Source: Pseudogemmatithrix spongiicola (GTDB lineage: Bacteria > Gemmatimonadota > Gemmatimonadetes > Gemmatimonadales > Gemmatimonadaceae). Taken from it: a stretch of 64,000 nucleotides of DNA. Position 1 is the stretch's first letter. Each line of letters opens with the position of its first letter. Made by a program: the position numbers and the translations under genes. Below are positions 42,975-52,369 of this stretch, one piece after another. Location of the stretch: NCBI RefSeq assembly GCF_030623445.1, contig NZ_CP130613.1:62001-126000 (forward strand), given 5' to 3'. The notes below the pieces were generated by a model, which was given only the letters and a program-made list of their open reading frames with translations, was not told where the DNA came from and did no database searches.

Positions 42975-44279
42975 TCAAACCGAAATGCGCCCCAGTGCCG
43001 CCGTCACCAACCCGAGCACCTCATCCGTGTGCTCCGCCGACGTGAACGCCGCCTCGAACTGACTCGGCGCCAGGTACACGCCCTGGGCGAGCATCGCGTG
43101 GAAGAAGCGCGCGTAGCGCTGCGTGTCCGCGGTCTTCGCGGTCTCGTAATCCACCATCGGCGTGTTGGTGAAGAAGCTGCCCCACATCGTGCCGGCGTGC
43201 GCGGCCTGGAAGGGATAGCCGTGCCCGCGCGCCCAGGCGCTGAGCATCTTCACGGTCTGCGATGCGGCGCGCTCGGCCTTCTCGAAGGTGCCGGGGCGCG
43301 TGAGCACCTCGAGGGTCTTCAGGCCACTCACCATGGCGACGGGATTCCCGCTCAGCGTACCGGCCTGATACATCTTGCCGGCCGGCGCGACCTGTTCCAT
43401 GAGGTCCTTGCGCCCACCGTATGCGCCGACGGGCATGCCGCCGCCGATCACCTTGCCGAGCGTCGTGAGGTCGGGCATCACGTTGTACTTCTGCTGCGCG
43501 CCGCCGAGCGAGACGCGGAAGCCGGTCATCACTTCGTCGAAGATCAAGACAATGCCGGCCTTGGTGCAGAGCGCGCGCAGACCTTCCAAGAAGCCCGGCT
43601 TCGGCTGGATGAAGCCCGCGTTGCCGACCACGGGCTCGACGATCACCGCGGCGACCTGTCCGGGGTTCGCATCGACGAGCGTCTGCACGGCGGCCACATC
43701 GTTGTACGGCGCGGTGAGCGTGTCGGCGGCGGTCGTCGGCGTCACGCCGGGAGAATCCGGAAGTCCGAGCGTCGCGACGCCCGAGCCCGCCTGCACCAAG
43801 AACGAATCGCCGTGGCCGTGATAGCAGCCGGCGAACTTGATGATCTTCGCCCGGCCGGTGGCGGCGCGCGCGAGGCGCACGGCGCTGATCGTCGCCTCGG
43901 TGCCGCTGGAGACGAAGCGCAGCATCTCCACGCTTGGCACCATCGCGATGACCTTCTCGGCCAACTGCGCCTCGAGGTCCGACGGCGCGCCGAAGCTCAT
44001 CGCCGTGCCGACCTGCTCGCGCACGGCTTCCACGACTTCCGGATGGCAGTGTCCGAGGATCATCGGGCCCCAGGAGAGCACGTAGTCCACGTAGCGATTG
44101 CCGTCGGCATCCCACATGAAGGGGCCCTTGGCCTTCGTCATGAAGCGCGGTGTGCCACCCACGGAACGGAAGGCGCGCACGGGCGAGCTGACGCCGCCCG
44201 GCATGACCGCGCGTGCGCGTGCGAAGAGCTTCTCGGATTCGCTGCTGGTGGAGCTGATCATCGGGGCAGTGGTGGTCAT
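42975..44279 (-). CDS. hemL: Glutamate-1-semialdehyde 2,1-aminomutase
   Basis: 434 residues; PLP enzyme of the C5 route that turns glutamate-1-semialdehyde into 5-aminolevulinate. Motifs: the [21 protein letters not shown] start, [31 protein letters not shown] and the PLP lysine region [19 protein letters not shown]. Length is typical. The ATG at 44279 is three bases from the hemB stop, so translation is coupled. It is the last gene of hemC-D-B-L, the early tetrapyrrole operon on this strand. Because hemA (glutamyl-tRNA reductase) is also in the cluster, ALA arises from glutamate, not glycine. Confidence 0.97.
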   Translation of the reverse strand: MTTTAPMISSTSSESEKLFARARAVMPGGVSSPVRAFRSVGGTPRFMTKAKGPFMWDADGNRYVDYVLSWGPMILGHCHPEVVEAVREQVGTAMSFGAPSDLEAQLAEKVIAMVPSVEMLRFVSSGTEATISAVRLARAATGRAKIIKFAGCYHGHGDSFLVQAGSGVATLGLPDSPGVTPTTAADTLTAPYNDVAAVQTLVDANPGQVAAVIVEPVVGNAGFIQPKPGFLEGLRALCTKAGIVLIFDEVMTGFRVSLGGAQQKYNVMPDLTTLGKVIGGGMPVGAYGGRKDLMEQVAPAGKMYQAGTLSGNPVAMVSGLKTLEVLTRPGTFEKAERAASQTVKMLSAWARGHGYPFQAAHAGTMWGSFFTNTPMVDYETAKTADTQRYARFFHAMLAQGVYLAPSQFEAAFTSAEHTDEVLGLVTAALGRISV

Positions 44280-44281
44280 GG

Positions 44282-45283
44282 TCAGGCCTGCGCCAACCAG
44301 CGCGCGGCTTCCTTGGCGTAGTAGGTGATGATGCGTTCGGCGCCGGCGCGCTTGATGGCGAGCAGCGATTCCAGCGCGGCACGGGGTTCGTCGAGCCAGC
44401 CTCGTTCGGCGGCGGCCTTGAGCATCGCATACTCGCCGCTCACTTGATACGCGACGAGCGGATGCGGGAAGTGCGCACGCACCTGATGGATGATGTCGAG
44501 GGCCGATCCGGCCGGCTTCACCATGAGGAGGTCCGCGCCTTCGTCGACGTCGAGCTGCACTTCGCGCAGCGCCTCGCGCGCGTTGGCGGGATCCATCTGG
44601 TACGCGCGGCGATCGCCGAAGCTGGGCGTGCTCTCGGCCGCACCGCGAAACGGTCCATAGAACGCCGAGGCGTGCTTCGCCGCGTAGCTGAGGATCGGCA
44701 TGTCGGTGAAGCCGGCGTCGTCGAGTGCGTGGCGGATCGCGATCACCTGGCCGTCCATCATCGCGCTCGGGGCGACGATATCCACGCCGGCCTCGGCGTA
44801 GCACACGGCGGCCTTGCCGAGTAGCGGGATGGTCTCGTCGTTGACGACGACGCCTGACTGGTCGCGCACGACGCCGCAGTGGCCGTGCGCCGTGTATTCG
44901 CAGAGGCAGACATCCGCGATGACGAGCAGCTCGGGGGCGAGCCGCTTGAGTTCACGGATGGCCTGCGGCACCGGGCCCTTCGCGTCCCAGGCACCGCTGC
45001 CCGTGTCGTCCTTGCGCTTCGGAATGCCGAAGAGCAGCACGCTGGTGATGCCGAGCGCCTTGAGCTCCGCGACTTCCGCGGCGAGTTGGTCGACGCTGAG
45101 CTGCGCGTGGCCGGGCATGGTGTCGATCGGCTTCCGCACGCCGTTGCCCTCGGCGATGAACAGCGGATGGATGAAATCGCGGACGTGCAGGTCGGTCTCG
45201 CGCACGAAGGCACGCAGCGCGGCGCTGCGGCGCGTGCGGCGGGGACGGTCGTGGGAGAGCAGGGGCGAGGCGTCGTCGGACAC
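44282..45283 (-). CDS. hemB: Porphobilinogen synthase (ALA dehydratase), zinc-type
   Basis: 333 residues from GTG; condenses two ALA into porphobilinogen. The active-site metal cysteines are in [12 protein letters not shown], the zinc-type pattern, and the two Schiff-base lysines are in [17 protein letters not shown] and [12 protein letters not shown]. The GTG is chosen because it stands eight bases from the hemD stop; the frame extends upstream through hemD without homology. It lies between hemD and hemL in the early tetrapyrrole operon. Confidence 0.96.
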   Translation of the reverse strand: MSDDASPLLSHDRPRRTRRSAALRAFVRETDLHVRDFIHPLFIAEGNGVRKPIDTMPGHAQLSVDQLAAEVAELKALGITSVLLFGIPKRKDDTGSGAWDAKGPVPQAIRELKRLAPELLVIADVCLCEYTAHGHCGVVRDQSGVVVNDETIPLLGKAAVCYAEAGVDIVAPSAMMDGQVIAIRHALDDAGFTDMPILSYAAKHASAFYGPFRGAAESTPSFGDRRAYQMDPANAREALREVQLDVDEGADLLMVKPAGSALDIIHQVRAHFPHPLVAYQVSGEYAMLKAAAERGWLDEPRAALESLLAIKRAGAERIITYYAKEAARWLAQA

Positions 45284-45290
45284 AGGGAGC

Positions 45291-46085
45291 TCAGGCGTGG
45301 GCTGGACGTTCGGAGAAGATGCGGACGAGCGCGGCGACGAGGCCGCTGTCGTCGTGTGGTTCGGCGATGGCATCCACCGTGAGGCCGCATTCACGCGCCG
45401 CGGCGGCGGAGACGGGCCCGATGCAGACGACGCGCGGGCGCTCATGCTCGGGCAGGCGATGCATGCGCACGCCGGCGGCGGCGAGGCCGTCGACGAAATG
45501 CCGCACCGTGCTCGGACTGGTGAACGTCACCGCGTCGACGCGCCGGTCGCGCATGGCATCGACGATGCCGAGGAGATCGAGGTTCGTGACGGTGCGGTAG
45601 GCGATGGGCGCATCGACCGTGGCACCGCGTTCGCGCAGGATGTCGGCCACGGTGTCGGGCGCCAACGAGCCACGCGGCCAGAGCACGCGCTGTCCCGCGT
45701 CGAGCGGGAGTTCGCGGGCCAAGGTCTCGCCGAGCGCCGTGCTCGGCTGGAAGTGCACGGGGATACCCTTCGACGCGCAGGCCGACGCCGTGCCGGCACC
45801 GACGACGGCGACGCGGCAGGTGTCCGGGATGTGTGCGTCGACGGCCTGCGCCGTGAAGGTCACGGCGTTCGCACTGGTGAAGACGATCCACGCATAGCGC
45901 CCAAGCCCTGCGACGCACTCGAGCAACGGCGTTTCGTCGTCAGCGGGCAGGATCTCGATGGCCGGCGCGGCGACGGGCACTGCACCCACGGAGCGGAGCC
46001 GTTCCATCAGCTCGGCGCTCTGCGCGGCCGGGCGCGTCACGACGACGCGCACGGCTGCGAGTGGGCGATCGTCACCCACCGACAT
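45291..46085 (-). CDS. hemD: Uroporphyrinogen-III synthase
   Basis: About 264 residues; cyclises hydroxymethylbilane to uroporphyrinogen III with inversion of ring D. The family diverges fast; the recognisable parts are VVVTRPAAQSAELMERL at the start, WIVFTSANAVTF in the middle and VTFTSPSTVRHF, with CIGPVSAAAARECGL near the end, the two-domain layout. The ATG at 46085 overlaps the end of hemC by 14 bases; a GTG a few codons later is possible. Confidence 0.9.
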   Translation of the reverse strand: MSVGDDRPLAAVRVVVTRPAAQSAELMERLRSVGAVPVAAPAIEILPADDETPLLECVAGLGRYAWIVFTSANAVTFTAQAVDAHIPDTCRVAVVGAGTASACASKGIPVHFQPSTALGETLARELPLDAGQRVLWPRGSLAPDTVADILRERGATVDAPIAYRTVTNLDLLGIVDAMRDRRVDAVTFTSPSTVRHFVDGLAAAGVRMHRLPEHERPRVVCIGPVSAAAARECGLTVDAIAEPHDDSGLVAALVRIFSERPAHA

Positions 46086-47010
46086 TGCCGCCGATGGCGG
46101 CAGCGAGGAGTTCGGCGCCGCCTTCGGCGCGCAGCGCATCGGCCACGTCGACGCCAAGCGTCGCAGCGGCGGACGTGGGCGCGCGTCGCGTGACCTTCAC
46201 GTGGCGTCCATCGGGCGCACCGACGAGCGCCGAGAGCGACAGCGTGTCGCCGTCCAACGTGGCGAAACCGGCGAGTGGCGCGTTGCAACCGGCCCCCATC
46301 GCGGCGAGGAACGCGCGTTCGGCGACGGCGCAGGCGCGCGCGACGGGATCTTCCAGCGCGGCACAGAGCGTGGCCATCGCCGCATCGTCGGCGCGGGCCT
46401 CGACCGCGAGAATGCCCTGCGCCACGGCGGGCAGCATCACGTCCGGTTCGAGCCGCTCGGTCGCGACGTGCGACCACCCCAGGCGATCGAGTCCGGCGGC
46501 GGCAAGCACGATGGCGTCGTAATCCCCGCGCTCGAGCTTGGCGAGGCGCGTGTCGACGTTGCCGCGGATGTCGAGGCAGACGATGTCCGGGCGGATCGCC
46601 TTGAGTTGGCAGGCGCGACGCGGCGAGCTCGTGCCGACGCGCGCGCTCTGCGGGAGCTGCATCAGCGTCCCGTGCTTGCTCACCAACACATCGCGCGGAT
46701 CGGCGCGCGTGGTGAACGCCACGATCGCGAACTCCGCCGGCAGCGTGGACGGGAGGTCCTTGGCGCTGTGCACGGCAATCCGGATCCGGCCGGAGCGCAG
46801 CGCGTCCTCGATCTCCGCGACGAACAGCGAGTTGCGTCCGATGGCGGCGAGGGGACGGTCCTGTACCTCGTCCCCGCGCGTCGAGATGCGCTCGAGCGAG
46901 ATGTCGAGCGAGGGATCCAGGCCCAAGAGGCGGTCGCGGATATGGTGCGACTGCCACAGCGCGAGCTTGCTCGCCCGCGTGCCGATGACGATTCGGGTGG
47001 GTTCTGCCAA
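46072..47010 (-). CDS. hemC: Hydroxymethylbilane synthase (porphobilinogen deaminase)
   Basis: 312 residues from TTG; polymerises four porphobilinogens on a dipyrromethane cofactor. Motifs: GTRASKLALWQ, DRPLAAIGRNSLFVAEIEDAL, HSAKDLPS, GTSSPRRACQLK and the cofactor cysteine in MGAGCNAPLAG. The TTG is chosen because GGAGG lies five bases upstream and because the protein then starts just before the conserved block. The preceding ~220 bases contain a GC-rich inverted repeat and the PpsR-like operator at 47094-47124. It leads the hemC-D-B-L operon. Confidence 0.96.
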   Translation of the reverse strand: MAEPTRIVIGTRASKLALWQSHHIRDRLLGLDPSLDISLERISTRGDEVQDRPLAAIGRNSLFVAEIEDALRSGRIRIAVHSAKDLPSTLPAEFAIVAFTTRADPRDVLVSKHGTLMQLPQSARVGTSSPRRACQLKAIRPDIVCLDIRGNVDTRLAKLERGDYDAIVLAAAGLDRLGWSHVATERLEPDVMLPAVAQGILAVEARADDAAMATLCAALEDPVARACAVAERAFLAAMGAGCNAPLAGFATLDGDTLSLSALVGAPDGRHVKVTRRAPTSAAATLGVDVADALRAEGGAELLAAAIGGNVGG

Positions 47011-47093
47011 CCTGCCTCCATCTATATGAAGGGGGAGGGCGGCGGGGGGCCGCCCCCAGGGCCCTCGGGGAATGTATGGATGGTGCATCGGCC

Positions 47094-47124
47094 TGTCACG
47101 CCGGGGTGTCAAGGACTTCTGACG
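47094..47124. promoter_or_regulatory. PpsR-like operator with three half-sites (hemC/bphP)
   Basis: TGTCA at 47094 and 47107, TGACG at 47120, spaced 13 bases apart. The right pair, TGTCAAGGACTTCTGACG (47107-47124), is one base from the TGT-N12-ACA palindrome of PpsR/CrtJ and shares 13 fixed positions with the site at 61131-61148. It lies between divergent hemC and bphP. Confidence 0.55.
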
Positions 47125-47228
47125 GACCTGTCGGAATAATTCCCGAGTGCGGATTCCCGTGTTTGGTGCTACGATAGAGGACTCTGTGTCCCCCCAGTCC
47201 GGGTCATCCCGGGCGCCACTGAGTCCCA

Positions 47229-49436
47229 ATGGGCGCATCGCCAGCGGAACCCCGATTCGGGGAAGCCGACCTCAGCAATTGTGAACGCGAGCTGATTCAC
47301 CTCAGTGGCTCGATCCAGCCGCACGGGGTGCTCCTCGTGCTGTCGGAGCCGCGGTTCGTGGTCGTTCAGCTGAGCGCGAACGTCGACCAGATGCTTGGGA
47401 TGGCGCCCGATGTCCTGCTCGGGTCGCCGATCGAGGCGCTGGGCTTCGCGGCAGCCGAGCAGGTGCGCGCGCTCGCGGCGGAACCGTCGCTGGTCGCTCC
47501 GCAGCCGTTGCGCCTCGTGCTCGAGACGCCACGTGGTCGCCTGAGCTGCAGCGCGATGCTGCATCGCCCCCCGGCCGGCGGCCTCATCCTCGAGCTCGAG
47601 GAGATCGTTGTCGCGGCCCGCCGCCGCACGACCCCCGCCCTCACGCAGCGCCTCACGCAGACCGTCACGCGCCTCTCGGCCGCGCATTCGATCCCCGCGC
47701 TCGCCGACCTCGTCGTCCGCGACATGCGCGACCTCATCGGCTATGACCGCGTGATGGTGTATCGCTTCGATGCCGACGGCCACGGCGAGATCATCGCCGA
47801 GGAGAAGCGCGACGGGCTCGAGTCGTTCCTGCACCGGCACTACCCGGCGACCGACATTCCGCAGCGTGCACGCGAGCTGTACCTGCGCAACAAGGTGCGC
47901 CTGCTCGTCGACGCGCGGTACGTCCCGGTGCCGCTCGTGCCGCGCGAGAATCCGCTCATCGGCGACGACATCGACCTGTCGATGGCCGGGCTGCGCAGCA
48001 TCTCGCCGATGCACACGCAGTACCTGCAGAACATGGGCGTGACGGGCACGGTGGTCGCATCGCTGATCCACGAGGGCAAGCTGTGGGGCCTGATCTCCTG
48101 CCACCACTACTCGGCGAAGTACCTGCCGTATGATCTGCGCGCCGCCGTGGAGCTCGTGGCGGAAGTCGTGTCCACGCGCATTTCGGCGCTGGAGCATTTC
48201 GCGGAGGCGCAGGCGGAGGTCCTGGTCCGGCGGCTCGAGCATCGGCTCATCGAGGCGACCTCCACCGACGGTGATTGGCGCCGCGCGCTGTTCGATACGC
48301 CGCGGCAGCTGCTGCAGCCCGTGGGCGCCACGGGAGCGGCATTGCTCTTCGACGGCGAAGTCGAGACGACGGGTGAAGTGCCGTCGACGCCGGACCTCCG
48401 CGCCCTGTTCGCGTTCCTCGACCAGCAGGACGCGCAGCCGCTGTTCGCCTGCTCGAGCATCGCGAAGCTCGCGCCGTCGCTCGCCGCCATCACCCCGGTC
48501 GCGGCCGGCGTCCTCGCCGTGCGACTTGGCGGCGGGCCGGGTGAGTATCTCGTCTGGTTCCGCCGCGAGCAGGTGCAGGACGTCACCTGGGGCGGCGATC
48601 CCAAGAAGGCCGTGGTGTTCAACGCGAAGATGGAACTCTCGCCGCGTCGGTCCTTCGCGGCCTGGCACGAACTCGTGCGCGAGACGTCCATCCCGTGGAC
48701 GCCGCGCGAGACGGCGATCGCGCGGGCCATCGGCCAGTCGCTGGGCGACATCGTCCTGCAGATCCGCGCGGTGCGCGTGCTGATCGCCGAGGCGCAGCTC
48801 GACCGCATGCGCCGCGCGGTCGTGGGCGCCGCCGAGCCGATCGTCATCGCGGACGAATCGGGCCGCGTCCTGCTCGCGAACGACGCGTTGGCGCACCTGA
48901 TGGGCGGTCCGTTCCGCGCCCTGGAGACGGTGCAGGATTTCGCGCAGCAGTTCGAGCAGCCGCAGCGCGTGCACGAGCTCATCGAGCGCCTGCGCAGCGA
49001 CCGGCGGCCGTGGCGCGGCGAACTCCGGCTGGCGCGCGGCGACCGCAGCGGCACGCCCGTGGCGATGCGCGCCGATCCGATCCCGCAGCTCCACGGCGGC
49101 CTCTTCGGGTTCATCTTCGTCATCAACGACCTCACGGCCCGCGAAGCCGCGGACCATGCGCGCGAGCGCCTGCAGCGCGCCATCTATGCCGCGCAGCGTC
49201 CGACGACGGTGAGTGAACTCGAGGCGATGCAGGGCCCGTTGGCACCCGACGTCCAGGCGCTCGTCTCGGCGGTGTGGGCCAACGCCGGCGTGGCGGTCAG
49301 CGAGATCGCGGACAGCGCGGACTTGGTGGCGATCGCGCCGCTGCTGCGCGAGGTCGAGGCGGCGACGCGCCAGGCGGCCAGGCTCTCGACCCTGCTGGGG
49401 CGCTACGCCTCGGAAGACGAGTCGGCCGCGTCCTGA
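47229..49436 (+). CDS. bphP: Bacteriophytochrome without kinase domain (BphP1-type, PpsR-partner candidate)
   Basis: 735 residues. Photosensory core PAS-GAF-PHY: the biliverdin-binding Cys is residue 18 in LSNCERELIHLSGSIQPHG, the GAF domain has GYDRVMVYRF and the PASDIP-like YPATDIPQRAR, and the PHY tongue has SPRRSF. After it comes a PAS domain (AVVGAAEPIVIADESGRVLLAN) and a helical tail; no histidine-kinase H or ATP box is present. From memory this architecture and many blocks match Rhodopseudomonas palustris BphP1, which releases PpsR2 repression in far-red light. Bilin comes from bphO, encoded tail to tail; ppsR is in the next operon. It starts with an ATG lacking a clear ribosome site. 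Confidence 0.94.
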   Translation: MGASPAEPRFGEADLSNCERELIHLSGSIQPHGVLLVLSEPRFVVVQLSANVDQMLGMAPDVLLGSPIEALGFAAAEQVRALAAEPSLVAPQPLRLVLETPRGRLSCSAMLHRPPAGGLILELEEIVVAARRRTTPALTQRLTQTVTRLSAAHSIPALADLVVRDMRDLIGYDRVMVYRFDADGHGEIIAEEKRDGLESFLHRHYPATDIPQRARELYLRNKVRLLVDARYVPVPLVPRENPLIGDDIDLSMAGLRSISPMHTQYLQNMGVTGTVVASLIHEGKLWGLISCHHYSAKYLPYDLRAAVELVAEVVSTRISALEHFAEAQAEVLVRRLEHRLIEATSTDGDWRRALFDTPRQLLQPVGATGAALLFDGEVETTGEVPSTPDLRALFAFLDQQDAQPLFACSSIAKLAPSLAAITPVAAGVLAVRLGGGPGEYLVWFRREQVQDVTWGGDPKKAVVFNAKMELSPRRSFAAWHELVRETSIPWTPRETAIARAIGQSLGDIVLQIRAVRVLIAEAQLDRMRRAVVGAAEPIVIADESGRVLLANDALAHLMGGPFRALETVQDFAQQFEQPQRVHELIERLRSDRRPWRGELRLARGDRSGTPVAMRADPIPQLHGGLFGFIFVINDLTAREAADHARERLQRAIYAAQRPTTVSELEAMQGPLAPDVQALVSAVWANAGVAVSEIADSADLVAIAPLLREVEAATRQAARLSTLLGRYASEDESAAS

Positions 49437-50062
49437 GCGGGGGCTAACGCCTCGAACAAGGCGATGTGCCGCCGGAAACCGTCGCGAGCCTCTTCGACGA
49501 GCCGCGACTGCAGCGCCGGATCCGCATCGATCGCATCCAGTGACAGGCGCCAGGCCACGGCCGCGGCCGCGGGGTCGGCGATCGCCGGAAAGCGATAGAA
49601 CGCCATCGCGCCCTCGGGCACGCCGAGCCGATCGCGCACGACCTTTGCCAGCACGCGGCCGCCGTTGAGATCGCCGAGGTAGCGCAACCACGCATGCGCG
49701 ACGAGCAGCACCGGGTCCGTGCCCGCCAGCCCGCGCAGGTGATCGGCGTAGTCCCGGGCTTCAGCGATTGGCGCGAGCGGCGCCATGCCCAACCGCCGCA
49801 AGACGGCGAGATCGCTCTCCAGCGCCGCGCGCCGCGCGAGCCCCGGGTGCCGCAGGGCGGCAATGGCCGGATGCGCCGCATTGCGTTCGAGGCCTTCCTC
49901 CAGCCCCGCGTAGATCTCGTGCAAGGCGGCGATCATCGCGCCGTAGCCGGCCAGCGAGAGCTGGCCACGCAGCAACGCGGCCATCGCGCCGCTGCGCTCG
50001 GCCCGCACGTGCAGCTCGCGCGTCTCGGTGCGCAGCGCGGTGGAGAGCGCGGTCTCGATCAC
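49403..50062 (-). CDS. bphO: Heme oxygenase (biliverdin-producing)
   Basis: 219 residues from GTG; oxygenative opening of heme to biliverdin, the chromophore of the convergent phytochrome. The proximal heme His is residue 18 in RTETRELHVRAERSG, and the later GYGAMIAALHEIYAGLE and the helix with AHAWLRYLGDLNGGRVL correspond to the distal G-x-x-x-G area. It is the last gene of the long hem operon; its GTG overlaps the hemY stop. The last 34 bases overlap the end of bphP on the other strand. Confidence 0.92.
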   Translation of the reverse strand: MIETALSTALRTETRELHVRAERSGAMAALLRGQLSLAGYGAMIAALHEIYAGLEEGLERNAAHPAIAALRHPGLARRAALESDLAVLRRLGMAPLAPIAEARDYADHLRGLAGTDPVLLVAHAWLRYLGDLNGGRVLAKVVRDRLGVPEGAMAFYRFPAIADPAAAAVAWRLSLDAIDADPALQSRLVEEARDGFRRHIALFEALAPAQDAADSSSEA

Positions 50063-51402
50063 CGCTCCGCCATGATGCGCGCCGCGGCTTGCTGGCCCTG
50101 CGCCAGGCAATCCCCGAGCGAGACGCCGTGCCGCCACTGCCCGCTGAAGTACAGGCCGGGCAGCGCCGCCTCGATGTTCGCCGCCGCGGTGAGCACGCCG
50201 CCGTGGCCGAGTTCGTACTGCGGAATCGCGCGGTCCCAGCGCTGGTGGTTGGTGAACACCGGATCGCGCCGGATGCCGAGCAGCGGACGCAGGTCGGCGA
50301 GCACGCGCGGCAGCACTTCGGCGACGTCGGCGCGGCCGTCGGCCGGGCTGCGCATGCCGCCGAGGAAGCAGGTGATCAGCACATGCCCGTCCGGTGCGCG
50401 TCCCGCGAACACGCTCGACGAGAACAGCGCACCGAGCACGGTACGACGCTCGACCGCTGGCATGAGCACGCCGAAGCCGTCGAGCGGATGCTCGACGTCC
50501 TCGCGGCGGAAGCCCAACGCAAGCGTCGCGACCGGCGGATGCGGCAATCGCGTGATGTTGCCCAGCGCCGCGCTCACTTCGCCCGGCAAGCCAAGGCTGT
50601 CGAGGGCATAGGCCGGCGTGGCGCAGAGCACCGCATCCACGGGAATCGTCGGCATGCCCGCCGCGGTGACCTGCCACGTCGACCCCACGCGCTCGACGCG
50701 CGTGACGCGCGCCGCGGTCTTCACCGCCGCGCCGAGCGTCGAGGCAATGGCGTCCGGCAGGCTGCCGAGCCCCGTGGTGAACGAGGTGATGCCTTTCTGC
50801 CGCACGACGCCGCGCTTGCCCTTCATTTCCTTCATCGCGCCGACGATCAGCGACCCATGCTTGCGCTCGCCGTCGTGCAACATCGGCATCGCGTACTTCA
50901 CCGAGAGCCGATCGGGATCGCCCGCGTAGATGCCGGCGATGAGCGGATTCACGAGATAATCGAGGATCTCGCCATTCAGGCGGCGTCGCACCAGCGCGGC
51001 GAGCGACTCTTCGCCGTCGTCGCGCCGCGGCGTCACGAAGGGCTCGCGCAGCAGCGCGAACTTGGCACCGGCGGAGATGGCATCCGTGGACGCGAGCGAC
51101 CCCGGTCCGTCGGGCAGCGCCACGAGCTGGCCGCCGCGCACGATGAAGCGCCGCTTGGCCGCCGGCTGCGTGGCGATGCGCGCGGCACCCAGCGACGTGC
51201 GGTCGATCAAGGACTCGAGCGCGGCCGTGGCCGTGAGTGAGGTAGGGCCGGCCTCGACCAGCCATCCGTCGCGCCGGATCGTGGTGATGACGCCGCCCAC
51301 GCGGTCGGACGCTTCCAGCACCGTCACCTGCGCCCCACGGTCACGCAGCTCGATGGCGGCGGACAGGCCGGTGATGCCGGCACCGATCACCGCGACGCGC
51401 AT
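50059..51402 (-). CDS. hemY: Protoporphyrinogen oxidase, HemY type (oxygen-dependent)
   Basis: 447 residues; FAD oxidase for coproporphyrinogen or protoporphyrinogen. It has an N-terminal GAGITGLSAAIEL dinucleotide fold with LEASDRVGGVI and the C-terminal FSGQWRHGVSLGDCLAQGQQAA motif of the HemY/Ppox family. A substrate-side stretch near GITSFTTGLGSLPDAIA is present. Oxygen-dependent HemY fits the paired aerobic hemF. It starts one base after the hemF stop and overlaps bphO. It is distinct from HemG (flavodoxin-like) and HemJ. Confidence 0.94.
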   Translation of the reverse strand: MRVAVIGAGITGLSAAIELRDRGAQVTVLEASDRVGGVITTIRRDGWLVEAGPTSLTATAALESLIDRTSLGAARIATQPAAKRRFIVRGGQLVALPDGPGSLASTDAISAGAKFALLREPFVTPRRDDGEESLAALVRRRLNGEILDYLVNPLIAGIYAGDPDRLSVKYAMPMLHDGERKHGSLIVGAMKEMKGKRGVVRQKGITSFTTGLGSLPDAIASTLGAAVKTAARVTRVERVGSTWQVTAAGMPTIPVDAVLCATPAYALDSLGLPGEVSAALGNITRLPHPPVATLALGFRREDVEHPLDGFGVLMPAVERRTVLGALFSSSVFAGRAPDGHVLITCFLGGMRSPADGRADVAEVLPRVLADLRPLLGIRRDPVFTNHQRWDRAIPQYELGHGGVLTAAANIEAALPGLYFSGQWRHGVSLGDCLAQGQQAAARIMAER

Positions 51403-51403
51403 C

Positions 51404-52369
51404 TCAGCTCCCAGCCGCCCAGTCGCGAGGGACCAGCATCTCCGCGAGCTGCGCCTCGATGCTGCCCGGCTCGGGCTCCACCGGCGCCGGCCATGCCGCC
51501 ACGGGCGGCATCGACATCAGCACGCTTTCCGTTCGCGCGCCCGTCTGCAGTCCGAACAAGGTGCCGCGGTCATGCAGCAGGTTGAACTCCACGTAGCGCG
51601 AGCGGCGGAAGAGCTGCAGGCGCTTGTCGCGCTCGGTATACGACAGGTCGCGACGGCGCTCGACGAGCGGCGCATAGGCCTCCTCGAGCACGCGGCCGAT
51701 GGAGTCCACAAAGCGATGCAGCGATGCGGCATCGAAGCCGAACGGCGCATCGTCGGGGCGCACGTGGTCGAAGAAGATCCCGCCGACGCCGCGCGCCTCG
51801 TTCTCGCGGTGCGTGTTGCGGAAGTACTCGTCGCACCAGCGCTTGTACGCGGGGAAGATCGCCGGATTGAACTTGTCGCAGGCGGACTTGAGCACGCGAT
51901 GGAAATGCACCGCGTCCTCGGGGAACGGGTGCATCGGCGTGAGGTCCGTGCCGCCGCCGTACCACGCATCGTGGCGATTGCCGTCGGCATCCGACAGCTC
52001 GAAGTAGCGCACGTTGAGGTGCACGGTGGGCACCATCGGCGAGCGCGGGTGCGCGACGACACTGACGCCCGTCGCAAAGAAGTGCGGCGTCGTGCCGGCC
52101 GGGATGTTGCCGCCGAGCCGCGCCGCCGCGTCAGGCGGCAGGATGCCCTCGACCAGCGCGCGGTTCACGCCCGCCTTCTCGAACACCTTGCCCTCGGCGA
52201 GCAGGCGCGCTTGCCCGCCACCGCCGCCCTTGCGCTGCCACGAGGCCTCTTCGAAGCGCGCGCCGTCGAGCCGCTCGAACATCGCGGTCACGGCGTCGTG
52301 CAAGCCGGAGGTCCACTGCGCCATCGCTTCCCGACTCGCGGCGCCGATGCGTGCCGGCGCCGCGGTCAT
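51404..52369 (-). CDS. hemF: Coproporphyrinogen-III oxidase, aerobic
   Basis: 321 residues; oxygen-dependent decarboxylation of coproporphyrinogen III. HemF signatures are present: TVHLNVRYFEL, DAWYGGGTDLTPMHPF, HFHRVLKSACD, GVGGIFFDH and RSRYVEFNLLHDRGTLFGLQTGARTESVLMSMPP. Its ATG overlaps the hemE stop by four bases. The oxygen-independent enzyme HemN is not in this window, so this step appears tied to air, as in aerobic anoxygenic phototrophs. Confidence 0.97.
   Translation of the reverse strand: MTAAPARIGAASREAMAQWTSGLHDAVTAMFERLDGARFEEASWQRKGGGGGQARLLAEGKVFEKAGVNRALVEGILPPDAAARLGGNIPAGTTPHFFATGVSVVAHPRSPMVPTVHLNVRYFELSDADGNRHDAWYGGGTDLTPMHPFPEDAVHFHRVLKSACDKFNPAIFPAYKRWCDEYFRNTHRENEARGVGGIFFDHVRPDDAPFGFDAASLHRFVDSIGRVLEEAYAPLVERRRDLSYTERDKRLQLFRRSRYVEFNLLHDRGTLFGLQTGARTESVLMSMPPVAAWPAPVEPEPGSIEAQLAEMLVPRDWAAGS

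Noticed and set aside
47011-47228. A leader peptide frame before hemC
   Set aside because: An in-frame stretch of hemC reads His/Pro/Gly-rich without a ribosome site; the TTG with GGAGG is a better start. A riboswitch was considered but no known conserved core was seen.
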